From the NCBI RefSeq assembly GCF_035582795.1, contig NC_134368.1, positions 10,314,501 to 10,378,500 on the forward strand: 64,000 bases of DNA. Reading direction: 5' to 3'. Positions within the stretch are counted from its first letter, which is position 1. Every line of letters begins with the position of its first letter. Origin of the DNA: Mycteria americana (taxonomy: Eukaryota > Chordata > Aves > Ciconiiformes > Ciconiidae). This document shows, in pieces, positions 1-13,029 of this stretch. The translations under genes and the position numbers were made by a program. The notes beneath the pieces were generated by a model. The model worked only from the letters and a program-made list of their open reading frames with translations, ran no database searches and was not told the origin of the DNA.

Positions 1-3000
1 TGCTTCCCCTCTCCCTCTTTGTCATATGGCGCTTTTTTATTTCTAATTGGAGCCTTCACTTTGCCACAGAGTCTGGAAGGGATTTTAGCCAATGTTATCT
101 TCTTTATTGATTGTGGGATTGTGACTATTTTGGCTTGAAAAATCATTGATTTCCATTAGCCTTCTGTCTTTGCCTTTCCTCCTGTTTGCTTATAATTTGC
201 TTATCATTTTCTTAGTCTGGAGGAATTAGCCCTTCTGAATCACCACACTTGTGTGCATGCATATGTGTGTCATTTATTAGGTGGGATTGTCCTCTGTTTC
301 CCTTATTAAGCAGAAAGACTGTCACTCAGTGCCTGAGCATTTGTAGTGTGAGATGTACACCAAAAAAAAAGAACATAAATCCCTCCCCTAATGTCAGCAG
401 CACCTTGCTGTTCCCCTATTAATTGTGGTCAGACCTACCTGTAACTCAAGTCCCATGGTTTTCATGTCTAAGGATACATCTATGCTAAGGTGAAGGTCTG
501 CACTCTTGCACAAACACTTCTTAGCTTGAAACTACCTAAGAAGGGTCATGACCGTGGGGAAAACGTAGATTTACTAATTTCAGCCCTAGGGAGCAGCTCA
601 GCCCATGGTGCCAGCTCCCAGGTGAGCGTGTTCACCGGATGCTGCAGCTCCCGGGTGTGAGGAAGATGATGTCCTTTGGGCTCTGCGCTGGTGTTGCACA
701 AGCAGAGGTTGCCTGCTCCCCCATTTCACAAGCACTGGTTTTCAAACCTTCTGTATCCCCAGGGGCAGAGCTTCTCAGCATTCAAAGTCTGTAATACGGT
801 CTGTGGGCAGAGCAATTACCCCAAGACAGAAACATGTAGCTGGAGCAAGGAAGCTTTATCGGACTCTGCAGAGCTTCTCCCTTGACCTTGTGCATGGGCA
901 CACAGCGCTACCCCCAGCCTCCATGCCTGGACAACCCAGGGGCATATAAAAGCTCTAAATATATCTGCAGTTTACACATAAGAAAACCCTAAATGTATCT
1001 GCAGACAACAACGCTGAAGGTCAAGCATAAGAACAAGGGGAGCCTTGTTCGGAGCTGGCCTTGTTTTGCCCTGGGAGAGACTCTCTGGTGCTTGTTTGCC
1101 CATCTGCAAGCCCCAAAGGGTCTTTCTGCTCCAGCAGGACTGGGAGGCCAGGTGAGGTTTTACTACCTGCTCCTTGCACGCTGCCAAGCTCCAGCGTGCT
1201 CAGTACAGGCACAGCGCCTGCCCAGGCTAGAGGTGGGGTTTGCTTTGTCGCTCCCTGATGCACAGCACCTGATCCAGCCCTCGCTTGCTGTATAACCACA
1301 GGAGACAACAGCTGAAACCACTGCACCTCATGTTTTTAAAATGCACCTGCAGGCACTGAGAGAGGAGTGGGAAAGCAGGAGGCCCTCTACAAGACAAAAT
1401 GGATGCGAAGGGGGCACTGATTCTGCAAACAGACTGAGGCTGCCTGTACCAGCCAGGTCTGAGTTTGACCCAAGGCTGGTGGAAGTGGGAAAGGTTCTGC
1501 AGCATTGGCTCACGCCACCACTGACAGCACGCTGGGGCTGGCAGAGGTATCGCAATCCTCCCCTTCACTGTAAGCAAGGCAGGCAGGGAGGCCGGGCAGA
1601 GTGGGCACAGGAACAACCAAGGTCTCACCAGCTCTCATTATTCTCCCAAAACATCATGTGAAACTATGGCTTTGCAGTCTAGGCCAGCTTTGGCTGTAGG
1701 GCTGAGGTGCCAGTGGCATGCAGATGAAGGGGGTTTGTGCATCCAGGAGTTCAGGAAAGACAGGGGGTGAAGGCCAGTCATATCCTGGCTGTGAGGCTCA
1801 GTTAGACTTTCAGACAAGCTGCAAATGTTTAAATCAGGCTGAAGTTATTAGGAAATGAACTGAGGGGTAAAATCCTGGCATATTGTGAATGTCTTGACAT
1901 ATAACATCTGCAAGCTCTTGATACAATCCTTGCTAAGGAGATGACGAGGAGTGGAGAGGGTGTAGGCTTTGCTGTTTAGCTCATTACTGAGACACATAAG
2001 TGCCTCGTGCTGTCATTGACTGTGTTTATACAGCCTCATTTTTGAAGTAATTAGTTGTTGGATTAAACACAAGTCAACTGTGATCCCTCTCAATAGGAGA
2101 GGGAGGGAAGATCTTTGTATTGGCCACAGAGAAAGCAGGACTGAGGGGGAACACAGGAGATGCGCTGTCAGCAGGGCAGACCTGCTGGAAAAATTAATAT
2201 TTCAGACATGAGACTGAAATTTTGTATTTGGGAAGATATGAAGCATACCAAGCTTTGCAGCAGCCTTGAACTATTTCTATGGATACTTTTACCAAAAAAA
2301 TTACTGCAAAGTCTGATTTACTAGATGCTTAATGTGTCAATAGACAAATTTGTGGCTGAATAAACATATTTTTCTGCAAATAAAAAAAAAATCTCAGTAA
2401 CGCTTCATTTGTGTTACAAATCTTTCCTTTCCCCAAGAAAAATAATGAAATTCCCCGAATGCTGGCCAGTTCCACCTGGGCAGGACTGTGGGAGGCTGAG
2501 ACTGCAAGCTGCAAAAATAAGTCACCTGCTAAACATCACTGCTAGGCAGGCATCACTCCAAGGAGAGGGTGCAGAGGGGGCACATGAATAAATACCGTTA
2601 TATACTGAGTAGCAAAGCACTCAGCAGCAGACACTGGAAGGAGAACAGGAGACTGTTTCTTTTGGAAAGGATGTGAGCTTTCTGTTACGGAAGCGAAGGA
2701 CCTAGAAAGCGCAGTTAAATGCCTGATATCTGAATCACAGTTGTGTTTATAAGTGCTTTTTTTCATGGGCTCTGGAATGGAGCAAAACTGAGCTAGATCC
2801 AAGGATGATAGAAAGAGTATGTAAGGTCCTGTGCCAGGAGCCAGCTCTCCATTTTCCACATGCATCAATAGCTCTTTCGTTAGCAAAAGGTACATGCAGT
2901 GAGATAAGGAAGACGTCTCTGTTAAAATTACAAGGCTGATATCTGTGGATCTGTTCGGACTCCTGCAGTGTCACCGTGTTTCTGCCACCTGTAGCAGAGA

Positions 3001-5368
3001 GGCAGAAGGACATTGGCAAGTTGTCCCCCATCCCACTGGGCTGTAGTCCTCAGGAGCTAGCAGCAAACGGGTCCATGGCAGCCAGCGGGCACCAGAGGAC
3101 AGGACGGGGGGTGCATTACCCATAAGGATTGCTGTCAGCTTGGCTTTGTCCCCAGCTGCCCTAAGGTCTCTCTTCAGTAGCATCACACCCCTCCTCCTCT
3201 AGCCACAAGAATACCTCTCTCTGGGATATCACTTGCCACTAAATGCAAAGTTATGTTTTCAAGGTGGCCTCCTTCCCAAGGGTCCAGAGCGCCTGACCAC
3301 AGCATTTTTAAGTGTTGACACTGTCAAATTGCTTTAGAAAAAAGGGGTCTGATAGTGATCGTATCTCAGCTTATCTCTGCCGGTGACTGTTACAGTCAAT
3401 TCGCTATCCCTGCTCTAAAGCTACTTGCGTTTGTCAAGTGGAAGACACTGTTGTGTCCTCTCACCCCACCGATTAGCATCAGGTCAGGGAGTTTGGTAAG
3501 TAAAGAAAGAAATTATTTGTAAATGTTTATTTTGTGTTATTATTCTTCAACTCATTATCTGGGCAATGGAGGTTGAACCTTGTATATCTTTGAAGGTCAG
3601 TTCTGAGGATCAAGCTGCTGATTACATCAAAATACAATTTGTCATTATTGCAGCAACTGAGGGGACTGTACACGGTTACATTCAGCAGAGAGCGGCTTCA
3701 GCTTCATCTTTTCCTACATGGAGCTACGTTGCGGATGTAAAAGGTGATATTCCCAGCCTGGGAGTCGACTGGGGGTTATGTGAGGGTGGCAGCTCTGGGG
3801 TTGCAATCTAGGTCTTCTTCCAAGATGTAATTAAATCAGGTTTTGTAAGCTCCGCTGTGCTGCACAAAACCATGACAGGCAAAGGGAAAGTTTAATAGGC
3901 AGACCAGCTAGAGAAATAATGAGATTTTAAAGCTCAATTTGAATAGAACAATGAATCAGAAAGGTGCCTCACAATGTAAAGAATTAGTTAGCTTTCTTGG
4001 TTCTCTTAAAGTAAAAAATGTGTTCTCTTCCCCAGAAAGATTATTTAAATCCAATATAATGCCAAATGGCATTAGCAACGTGCTGTTTCATTTCATGTTG
4101 TTCTGATGCCATGAATTATATACAGGAAGGTGCCCTCTTCACAGCATGTATCTCTACAATGCTCCAGTCTGATATAATGGGCTCAAAACCCATCCGCGCT
4201 GTGACTGAGGAGTGCTGGTGGGCCCAGATTATTTCCAAGGATGCTGCATGGTACAAGATGACAACAAACCTTATCTACTAGTCGTTACTTTTGACATCAT
4301 CTGAAACAAGATACTGAAACAAAAAGAAGAATTTTGCCATAGTGCAGCATTGCCTGGACAGGCCCAAGGAGACTGATGGAAGATGTGGTTCAGCTGGTTT
4401 TCTGATCCTCCGGGTTTTCTCACATGCCAATACAATCTGGAGGGATGAGATCAGTAAAGGCATTTAAGACACATGAGGAGAAAACCTGGAAACACAGAAA
4501 ATCAACTGAACCCCATTTTCAGTCAATCACATTTTGGGACATGATATAAGCCAGGAAAATGATTACAAGAGCATGACTGGGGAAGGACAATGGTGTGTAC
4601 TAAGGATTTGGATGTCAGCCCTCAAATAGGCAGAGAAGCTTACAGTCTGCACCATCTACAAATGACAAGACCTAAGTGTGGGATCAATATGAGGCTGACA
4701 TGCTAAATCAATGTAAAAGATTATATCTAAACCGAGTGTCACAGATCACATCTAACTACAGGAACTGAAAAATAGAGAGGCAAGTCATAGTGGTTGAACA
4801 ATTACATTTCAGTCTGATCTGTGTTTGCTTATAAAAACATTTGTGGACGTTCCTACCTGCTATCTCAAGTGACAAGTGTGAAGACAAGGGATTTGAAGGC
4901 ACAGAAAATGAAGTGGAGCAATATAAGCCTGACACAGGGCTAACCCAGTAGTTCTGTCCTCTTCGTGACCAGCATGACAATTGCAGCCATCTCATGTGCC
5001 CCGGCTCCTAGAGATTGGATGGGGGCAGAAAGTGACTGAAAAGAGTAAGCCAAGAGCAGGTATATTCCTGAGAAAAATCCAGAGGCTATGGAGAAGTACG
5101 TGGCCCTGGGCACTAAGGGCTGGGCTCAGTACTGATCTTAGTACTGTGGATAAGTAGACTGTGGGAAAAACCTTGGTCAGAAAAGGCCAGGATCTGCTGA
5201 TTTACCCCCCTGAGGAGGGTTTCTGAAGCAAGGATATGGCAACCATTGCCTTGGTATTGGGGCAGCCGAATGCCTGAGCCAACGCCAAGCCAGTGCCCAT
5301 CAGCCCAGCACAGACAGTGTATGAACATAAACAACTTTTGACATCAGCCTGAAGTTACTGCCCCCCGT
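1..5368. other. Intergenic, no gene recognised
   Basis: I see no supported gene here. Reading frames on both strands are short and overlap one another in several frames without recognisable motifs or exon-like splice flanks, as chance frames do. Base composition is mixed and close to ordinary avian intergenic DNA. No clear transposon ends were recognised, although old decayed repeats could be missed by eye. Confidence 0.6.
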
Positions 5369-5576
5369 ACGACTCGGTCTGGATTCACTGAAGGGAAATT
5401 GTCTCTCTAATCTACTAGGGGTTTTTTAATACATTGCCAGAAGAGTGGATGTGACTTTCTTGGACTTGCAAGAGGCATAGGACAAAGTCCTTCACAGGAG
5501 GCAATCTGGGAAACAAATACCCTAATATATGAGACCAAATATTGTCACGGAATAGAAATTGGCTAAGAGAAAACAA
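5369..5576 (+). repeat. 208-bp dispersed duplication, copy A
   Basis: This segment matches 7322-7529 over its whole 208 bases. I see two differences: A here versus G there in the stretch TTGGACTTGC, and an A/G difference in GACCAAAT. Both ends of the match are abrupt. Read on the + strand it gives a broken LINE reverse-transcriptase fragment (VDVTFLDLQEA, stop, DKVLHRR), resembling the AFDKVPH block of CR1-like elements. The flanks of this copy show no clear continuation of that reverse transcriptase, whereas those of copy B do, so this is probably the derived copy. Confidence 0.8.
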
Positions 5577-7040
5577 TGGGTTCCTGCCCCATCCGAGCAA
5601 GGATTCAGCTCTCATTAGCAATTCCTGTCCAGTGGTTAACAACATCCTGAAGGAAGGGTTAAGCTTAATGACATGTTGGTCCAACAATACAAACACAAAT
5701 AATTTTAATAATTAGAAAAGGAAAGCTGGGTCAGGACAATACCTTTGGCCTGGACTGGACCCAGAGACATTTTCTCCACATCTCTTATGGTCTTCTGTTT
5801 CCAAGTCTGCGCAATTTGGGCCTTGTAAATAGTGTCATTAAATGTTATCTAATCTCTCCTGAATGCATGGTTCATGGGTCTGAGCTTCTTCTGAAGTTGT
5901 GATAGCTCAGGGAGAGCCACACCATGGAGAGCTGCTCTGAAGACATTCACAGGGCAGATAAATTCCTATCTGAGAGACAGACCAAGGAGCATAAGACTAT
6001 TGTCTTATTGTCCTCCCCCACTGAGGGAGGCCAGGCCAGCTGCTCTGCATAAAACCTTCAGCATCCTAGGGGGATAAACACTAGCTCTTCTGAACAAACA
6101 CCCACCCATCCTCTCCGTTTTGCATAACATCTGCTGAAATCAGTGTTCACTGGTTCAGGCAGGGAAATGTGCACCCATAAAGAAGGGGGCTAGAACAAAA
6201 TTATTTGCAAGCTGGCAAGGAGGGTTTGCATCCACTTTCATTTAGCAAAGTAAATATCCTGAGCTCCTGGTGGGCAAATACGTCTTCTCATTCTAGAGAA
6301 ATAACAGGTTGTAGGGGCTCCAGCTCTCTTCCAGAGCTTAGCCGTACCATCAAGCTTGCTCACTCCGGTGGTGCTCTGTTTCCTTTGGGTGTGTTTTGCT
6401 GTCAGCTGTAACTGATACAAGCCTGTGGAAGAATGCGACACTTATTTTGAGATCAATTCTGAAAGGAATTGTTGGCTCAGTGTTATAGGCTCGAAGGAAC
6501 TATCTTCTGCAGAGAACGTACTTCCTCAAACTGGGCATCTTGGCAAGTGACCATCGAGAGACTGATGTTTCATTTTGTGGTAACTAAACACTCAAAAGAA
6601 GCCGTGACTGGGGATCTGAATTATTTCTTTATTTGTTTTAGAGCAGAACCTGGCCATGTCCAGGCTTTTAAGGAGTCCCAATTTTGCGTGCGCACTGTGC
6701 ATTTTAGGAGTATCTATTTCAGCCGTGCGCCGTGAACGAGGAGAGCAGTGTGCCTCAATGCCAAAGGTCAGAAAATGGAAATGTAGTCCTATAGAGGCAC
6801 GTATACAAAGGCACGTACGATATGGAATGGTGCTTTCAGAGGAGCAGATAGCCAACAACGTCAAGCTTCACCACATCAGGAACAGGAAGCCGCCGAGAGA
6901 ATCCCTAGAGCGCCAAGGTGACAACGAAGTATTTAGGAGCATAAAGACCTTTACAGTGGAGCTAAAGGATTTATTACTATCAGTCTGCACCACAGAGAAT
7001 GCTGGTAAATGTTGGCCCCAGATATATTTTTTCAGGCTCA
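5577..7040. other. Intergenic, no gene recognised
   Basis: This stretch lies between the two copies of the 208-bp repeat. A 130-codon + frame at 6656-7048 has no recognisable domain and runs into the LINE fragment that starts near 7041. I do not consider it a gene. Confidence 0.5.
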
Positions 7041-7700
7041 AATCGTAGACAGTGAGATGTTAAAACATGAGGTGTTGAACAAGCTAAAGAGCCACAAGCT
7101 GCTAGGAATGAAAGGTATATATCCCAAGAGAACGAGAGGAATTTAAGAAAAAAGGAGCTGAGTTGTTAACAAAAATACACTGCCTCTCATTATGTCATAT
7201 CGTATTTTAGAAAGAGCTGATCCTAGGACAGGGGACCAGCGAGCCCTTCTCCAGCGCCAGCTGCATTGGTTGAAACTAATCAAAACCAGAAGTTTATTTG
7301 GATGAACATGACAGAATGGGGACGACTCGGTCTGGATTCACTGAAGGGAAATTGTCTCTCTAATCTACTAGGGGTTTTTTAATACATTGCCAGAAGAGTG
7401 GATGTGACTTTCTTGGGCTTGCAAGAGGCATAGGACAAAGTCCTTCACAGGAGGCAATCTGGGAAACAAATACCCTAATATATGAGACCGAATATTGTCA
7501 CGGAATAGAAATTGGCTAAGAGAAAACAAAATAAAGGATCAGTTGCAACAGGGAAAAGAATGAACATGAACCTTCCCCTACCATATCCTGCAGAATAAAA
7601 TTTTCTTACCAGGACTGATGCTTAACATTTTTAATAAGGAATTAAAGAATTGACAGAACTGTGAGATGCATTGGAAGTGCTGAAGGCTGTAAGGAAGCTC
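7041..7700 (+). mobile_element. Degenerate CR1-like LINE reverse-transcriptase fragment
   Basis: Three blocks typical of the reverse transcriptase of CR1/L3-type LINEs occur in the expected order on the + strand. At 7081-7128 the reading is KLKSHKLLGMKGIYPK. Near 7398-7454 it is VDVTFLGLQEA, stop, DKVLHRR. Near 7612-7644 it is GLMLNIFNKELK, resembling the GPVLFNIFINDL block. The blocks lie in different frames and are broken by stops, so the element is dead. Both ends are approximate. It contains copy B of the 208-bp duplication. Confidence 0.6.
7322..7529 (+). repeat. 208-bp dispersed duplication, copy B (probable source)
   Basis: This is nearly identical to 5369-5576, in the same orientation and 1953 bases away. 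It lies inside a longer LINE fragment whose reverse-transcriptase blocks continue on both sides, which suggests that it is the original and the 5.4-kb copy the duplicate. Such high identity between copies of a badly decayed element means that the duplication is far younger than the element. Confidence 0.8.
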
Positions 7701-8930
7701 CGACAGCTGGGATGTGCTCTGTCTCCTGCTTAGTGGGGCTTTGAAATGCTCCACACAGAATAGTGCTGCTAAGCAGTTACTTGCAGGTTTATGTGACCCA
7801 TGTGTTGCAGAGACAAGATGCCAGCACAGCAGTTTTTGAATCCTTGTTTTTATTTGTGTTGTAACCAAAGCTGGTTTAAATTAGTTTTCTCACTTTTCTA
7901 GGAATAAATACATCTTGCAGCCCTTTCTCAGAACCATTGCTCTGTTAATATCTCCACGCTGAATTCACCTTTCTTGCAGTCCCACTGGCATATGCGCAAT
8001 TACTCCATAAAGGATTGCAGCCCAGTGGGACGGCAGGATCAAGCTGTGATTCAGTTCTTACCTCTTCTGAACTACTATGCAGCATAGCTAGCATTACATT
8101 TTCTCAAGCTCACTGTATCCTGCTAGACATTGCATGATTCCCTATCAGCAGCTCAGCACAGTGGGCCTTCATCTAAAGGTTTTTGTATTTCTTCCATCTG
8201 AAAGATCTTGAGAGCCAAGTATAAATGAAGCTGTTGTTTAGGAAAAGGAGTCACAAGTTTAAAGGATTGACAAAACTCCAGGATGTGTATCTTCTTATTC
8301 AAGATTTCTTATTTTCCCATAAAGTCATCTTGAGTTGTGTATCAGGTTCAATTTTTTGATAAACATTTTGAAGACTTCTTATTTCCTGTTTCCAGAGACT
8401 TTCCTCTACACCGCATTCTGTGTTTAAAGGCCTTTTCCAGAAAGTATCTTGCTTATAGTACAGAAACAGCCATAGTAAATTGTTTTCAGGTACTGCTTCT
8501 GTTATCAGCTAAGTTTGCTAGTACCTACAGTCTCCTACTATTCAGACATACTTTATTATTCCCTCTGTGTTATCTGCTCCTCATCCAGAGATATTGGCAA
8601 ATTCAAAAATGATAGAGAAGTGCCAGTAGTGAAACAGATGAGTACTTTTACCATGGTTATAGATGCATTATTTTAGCAGCTAAACTGCTATGGAAACTTT
8701 TCCCGAGAAGGCAATCTCAGCTTCCTGGTCCATTAAGCAACCATAAGAGGAGTTTGTATCTTTGTGAAAAAGTAGCCAGTTTCCAAGAAGTTCTTTATTT
8801 GTGAGCTTTGACAGGTCAATTTCTATTCTCACTGCAAAAAAAAATGCTGGAACCACCCAAGTTCTTTAGGCCAAAAGACCAGGTTCATGTCTAAAATACA
8901 ACTTTACTGACAAACAGTATATTCAGGGAG
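7701..8930. other. Intergenic, no gene recognised
   Basis: This is AT-leaning DNA with no supported gene or repeat boundary. Confidence 0.55.
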
Positions 8931-9019
8931 ATCATAGAATCACCGAATAGTTTGGGTTGGAAGGGACCTTTAAAAGTCATCCAGTCCAATCCCCCTGCAA
9001 TGAGCAGGGACATCTTCAA

Positions 9020-9790
9020 CTAGATCAGGTTGCTCAGAGCCCCATCCAACCTGACCTTGAATGTTTCCAGGCATGGGGTATCTACCACCTCTCTGGGCAA
9101 CCTGTTCCCATGTTTCACCACCCTCATTGTAAAAAATGTCTTCCTTATACCTCGTCTGAATCTACCTTCCTTTAGTTTAAAGTCATTACCCCTTGTCCTA
9201 TCGCAACAGGCCCTGCTAAAAAATCTGTCCCCATCTTTCTTATAAGCCCCCTTTAAGTATTGAAAGGCTGCAATAAGGTCTCCCTGGAGCCTTCTCTTCT
9301 CCAGGCTGAACAACCCCAACTCTCTCAGCCTTTCCTCACAGCAGAGGTGTTCCAGCCCTCGGATCATTTTTGTGGCCCTCCTCTGGACCAGCTCTAACAG
9401 GTCCATGTCTTTCCTGTGCTGAGGGCTCCAGAGCTGGATGCAGGGCTCCAGAGCTGGATGCAGTACTCCAGGTGGGGTCTCACCAGAGCAGAGCAGAGGG
9501 GCAGAATGACCTCCATTGACCTGCTGGCCACGCTTCTTTTGATGCAGCCCAGGATATGGTTGGCTTTCTGGGCTGCAAGCACACGTTGCCAGCTCATGTC
9601 CAGCTTTTCATCCACCAGTACCCTCAAGTCCTTCTTGGCAGGGCTGCTCTCAATCCTTTCATCCCCCAGCCTGTATTGATACTGGGTGTTGCCCCAACCC
9701 AGGCACAGGACCTTACACTTGGCCTTGATGAACCTCATGAGGTTCACATGGTCCCACTTCTTGAGCTTGTCCAGGTCCCTCTGGATGGCA
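9020..9790 (-). pseudogene. CR1 ORF2 C-terminal remnant, frameshifted
   Basis: Two minus-strand frames together give the C-terminal part of the CR1 ORF2 protein, which carries endonuclease and reverse-transcriptase activity in intact elements. The upstream piece (9394-9747) includes [34 protein letters not shown] and [13 protein letters not shown]. The same frame continues rightward with [13 protein letters not shown] near 9760-9790. The downstream piece (9020-9406) includes [19 protein letters not shown] and RTRGNDFKLKEGRFR. The two are out of frame because of a 20-bp tandem duplication at 9423-9462. The polymerase catalytic region is missing through 5' truncation, so the remnant cannot be active. 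Confidence 0.9.
9423..9462. repeat. 20-bp tandem duplication inside the CR1
   Basis: The unit GGGCTCCAGAGCTGGATGCA occurs twice in immediate succession. CR1 copies as I know them carry it once, before TACTCCAGGTGGGGTC. Twenty extra bases shift the ORF2 reading frame at this point. Confidence 0.95.
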
Positions 9791-9826
9791 TCCCATCCCT
9801 AAGGCATGTCAGCCACTCTCTGTACT

Positions 9827-12674
9827 AGCAGCACTGGAACTAAAATAATCCTTGGTAAAGATGTAGCAGTGATCACTAGAATTACTAAATTCTTTGTAGA
9901 GTAGTAACAGCACTTGAAGTGTTCAAACAGTTTTTTGGTCAATGGGTGGCCTTGTGCTGGGAACCCATTTTAGCTCAATAGGTTGATACAATATCAGAAG
10001 AGTGGAGGAATGAAGATGAGGCAAAGAGAGGATTGTTCGTTATAAATGCTTCTGATAAGTGTTTTTAAATGTGCCCATGGGGAGTGTTCTCAGTACCTCA
10101 CCAGCACCAGCACTGAGACTAGCCAGAAAAGGACCTTAATATTTGTAAGATACTGTTGTTTTCCCTGAAAATCTTCAGTGAGCTCTGCTAACCACCACTC
10201 ACCAGCTGACTTCTCACAAATGTATAAATTAAGTAGTTCAAGAAGAGATTTGGTTTTATTTTGCCTAATGCGCAAACACATGCACACTAGCCTACCTACA
10301 AGTCTTAGGCATATACATGTTTAAATTGAGTAAGCCGGGTCGATTCCTGTTGTAGTCCTTCCCCATTCATTCCCCACTCTTTGTCTACAACTTACAAGGT
10401 ACCTTTCCTCTTCTTTTTTAAGACTGAGTCATTGGCAAAATCCTAAACTTAACTGAAGTCAAGAGAAGTATTGTTATCAGCATCATAGGCTTAGGGTGTC
10501 ACTCCTATTTTTCTAAGCCTCCTGCAAAAAGCTAGACAGTTTTGAGCAATGGAAATAATACTAAGTACAGAGAATTAGACAAAAGCATGTCCTTTAATCT
10601 GATTTGACAAAATTTAACATGACAGAACCCTGCACAGTTTGCTTTTTAGTCCTCTTTTGCAATGTCAGTATTGTGCAAGAGCATTGTGCTCTGTTCCTGT
10701 AACAGGGGTGGAGGTGAATGGTAGGACTATAATTTTTTAATGTGTTTATCTCATTACAAAGGGTCACCTACAGTGGAGAAGTGCAAAAGTTTGCACATCA
10801 AACATCACTCCTGAGTTAACCAAAAGCTCATGTTCTTGCTTGTGCTGTCAAACAGAAATCATCATGAGGGGGCACTAAAGAGCTGTCAATAGCAAAGTGA
10901 CTTTGAGGCAAGGTTTGTGGGGAGAGGTAATTATCTTCTTTTAGATCACCAATATTTTGACTGAGATCTGAGATAGTCTGATTTCAAAATGTCTTCAAAC
11001 TATGAGGAAGCCGAAGTTTTCCATGAGCCTTTCAAGACCCTCTTCTAAAAACTGGGCCTATGAGATATTTGGTTTGTAAAGCTGAGAAGGGGTTTGTGAA
11101 AGGTGGACAAACCCTTTTAATGATGAATTTCAAATGCTTCCTGTTTCAAAAAATATTCTGTGTGGGAGTCTAGAGATACCATCAGGCCTCACAACACCTG
11201 GCAGCACAAACAGAAAATGAATGAATGAAATGCAAATTGGACATCTTGACTAGTAAAGATGGAATATTTCCTTCCAAAGGCTGAGTTATGGATGGAGTGC
11301 CAAAGCTGGTGCAGTTGGATTCAGCAGAGTCAACCCTGACAAATTATAAAGAAAATCCCCTATCTCGCAGACAAAGCAGAGGATTTTCAAAATTAAAATG
11401 GGCTGTTTCACAGGCAACTTGTGAGTGTTCCTGTGGGACTGCGATGCTAACAGATGTCCTCAAAATTGTTCTCGCAGGCCCCCTTGAAATGGAATGCACA
11501 TATGGCACAAACTGCAACCAGACACTCTCAGCGCAGCACAGGCTGATCACTAATTTTGCACTCCCGGTTTAAGTTTGAGCAACTGACTCAATAGAGCAAG
11601 GTCACTTGCCATCTCTCAAACCCCAGGGAAGCCAGTGAGAATGGATTTGGGATTCAGATTAATCACAACAAAAATAATTAATATCTGATTACTTGCAATT
11701 AATTTTCCTTCTTAGACATTTGCTTACATAGAACGTTTGAGGGAATAATACCAAGGTGTTTCCAAGCCAGGGGCATACAAAGATGTGTTTGATTACAATC
11801 CAGACTCCAAATTTGTGGCTGATACGGCCAGAACTTTATGATCCTAGTCTTCTAGTCCAACACCTTCCCAACGGTGGGATGTGAGCCTTCCCAGAGTTCT
11901 GTTCCAACAAGACTATCTTCTTGAAAAAATATCTTAGTTTTGATTTAAAGACTTTAAAGACAAGAAGCAATGAAAAATGGAGCATCATTTTTTGTAAACT
12001 GTCCCAGTTGCCACTTTCCATCACTGGCAGAAAGTTCACGCCCAGCTTCTATTCTGAAGTTATCTGACCTCAGCTCCCCGTGGTTGGACTCCTGTACCTT
12101 TGTCCACCAAACTGAGCTCCTTTAGTGTCAGACTTCTGCTAGACAGTGATCATACAATTCAGTCACCTTCCATTTTTTTTCATAAGCCACATAGATGTTT
12201 TTTCTTGTGACTGGTTTTCCAAGTCATCTTTACCAATCCTTCAGGCATGTGCTAGAGTCAACTATTCCTGCCCAAATTTATCGACACTTGCTTGGATTCT
12301 GGACCCCAAACAGGAAGACCCCAAGGCAATAGATATCTAACATGGACATTCAGTCCCATTTAGCCTTTCTCATCACTGTATCATCATGGTAGGCCATGGC
12401 CAGCTAAATATCTACTACTGCTTGCTAGTGCTTTTCCAAGTCAGTTTTCCAGAGAATTGTGCCCTGGCCTGTGAGAATGTCTTCCAGCCTCTGACTCTAA
12501 ATATAGCATTTGTATTCAGTCATGATAAGAGGCATCTTGTATATCCAGGTTCATCTAACAATACAATCATGTTTGCTCAATATCACCGCTCTGTCTTCCT
12601 TCTGTTAACCTGCCCTTCAGTCTTTGTAGCCCATAGTAACTTTGTGAGGACTTGGTTTATTTTTTTCCGTTGAC
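9827..12674. other. Intergenic, possible old repeat at 11815-12040
   Basis: No gene is recognised. Around 11840-11880 the minus strand reads GGTGTTGGACTAGAAGACTA, resembling the TTGGACTAGATGACC stretch near the 3' end of CR1-like LINEs. About 200 bases around it could be a very old CR1-like 3' end, but the similarity is weak. Confidence 0.35.
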
Positions 12675-12862
12675 AGAATCATAGAATGGTTTGGGTTGGA
12701 ATGGACTTTTAAAGATCATCTACTTCCAATCCCACCGCTATGGGGAGGGACATCTTTCAATAGATCAGTTTGCACAAAGTTCCATCCAACCTGACCTTGA
12801 ACACTTCCAGGGATGGGGCATCCACAGCTTCTCTGGGCAACCTGTTCCAGTGTCTCGCCACA
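12675..12862 (-). mobile_element. CR1 LINE 3'-end fragment, minus strand
   Basis: The segment begins AGAATCATAGAATGGTTTGG, the reverse complement of the CR1 terminal repeat. It continues with matches to TTAAAGATCATCTA, CCATCCAACCTGACCTTGAA and CTCTGGGCAACCTGTTCCAG, all in CR1 order. About 190 bases survive and the 5' side is truncated. It is more diverged than the 8.9-kb copy. Confidence 0.93.
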
Positions 12863-13029
12863 CAATGCATAATAGAAATGCATAATAGCATGGGGACAAT
12901 CCCTGTGCAGTCTTGGTAGAAGTTTACTTCATTAATTATGATTCTTGTAATTCTGAGATTGGCTAGCTTAGCCAGTTTTCCTCCCTTTTAGTGTATGCTG
13001 ACTTGATTTTTTTAATCTTTTGCTCAAAA

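Larger units (their letters stand above)
8931..9800 (-). mobile_element. CR1 LINE, 5'-truncated, minus strand
   Basis: The left edge carries the CR1 3' end in reverse complement: ATCATAGAATCACCGAATAG followed by TTTGGGTTGGAAGGGACC and a match to TCCAATCCCCCTGC. CR1 ends in short repeats of ATTCTATG rather than a poly-A tail, and that is what is seen. Reading leftward on the minus strand gives about 870 bases of the C-terminal part of ORF2 and the short 3' UTR. The element is truncated at its 5' end, as most avian CR1 copies are. The right boundary is approximate. It is the best-preserved transposon in the window. Confidence 0.95.

Noticed and set aside
6656..7048. 130-codon plus-strand frame
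   Set aside because: Its end runs into the decayed LINE fragment and the rest has no recognisable motif.
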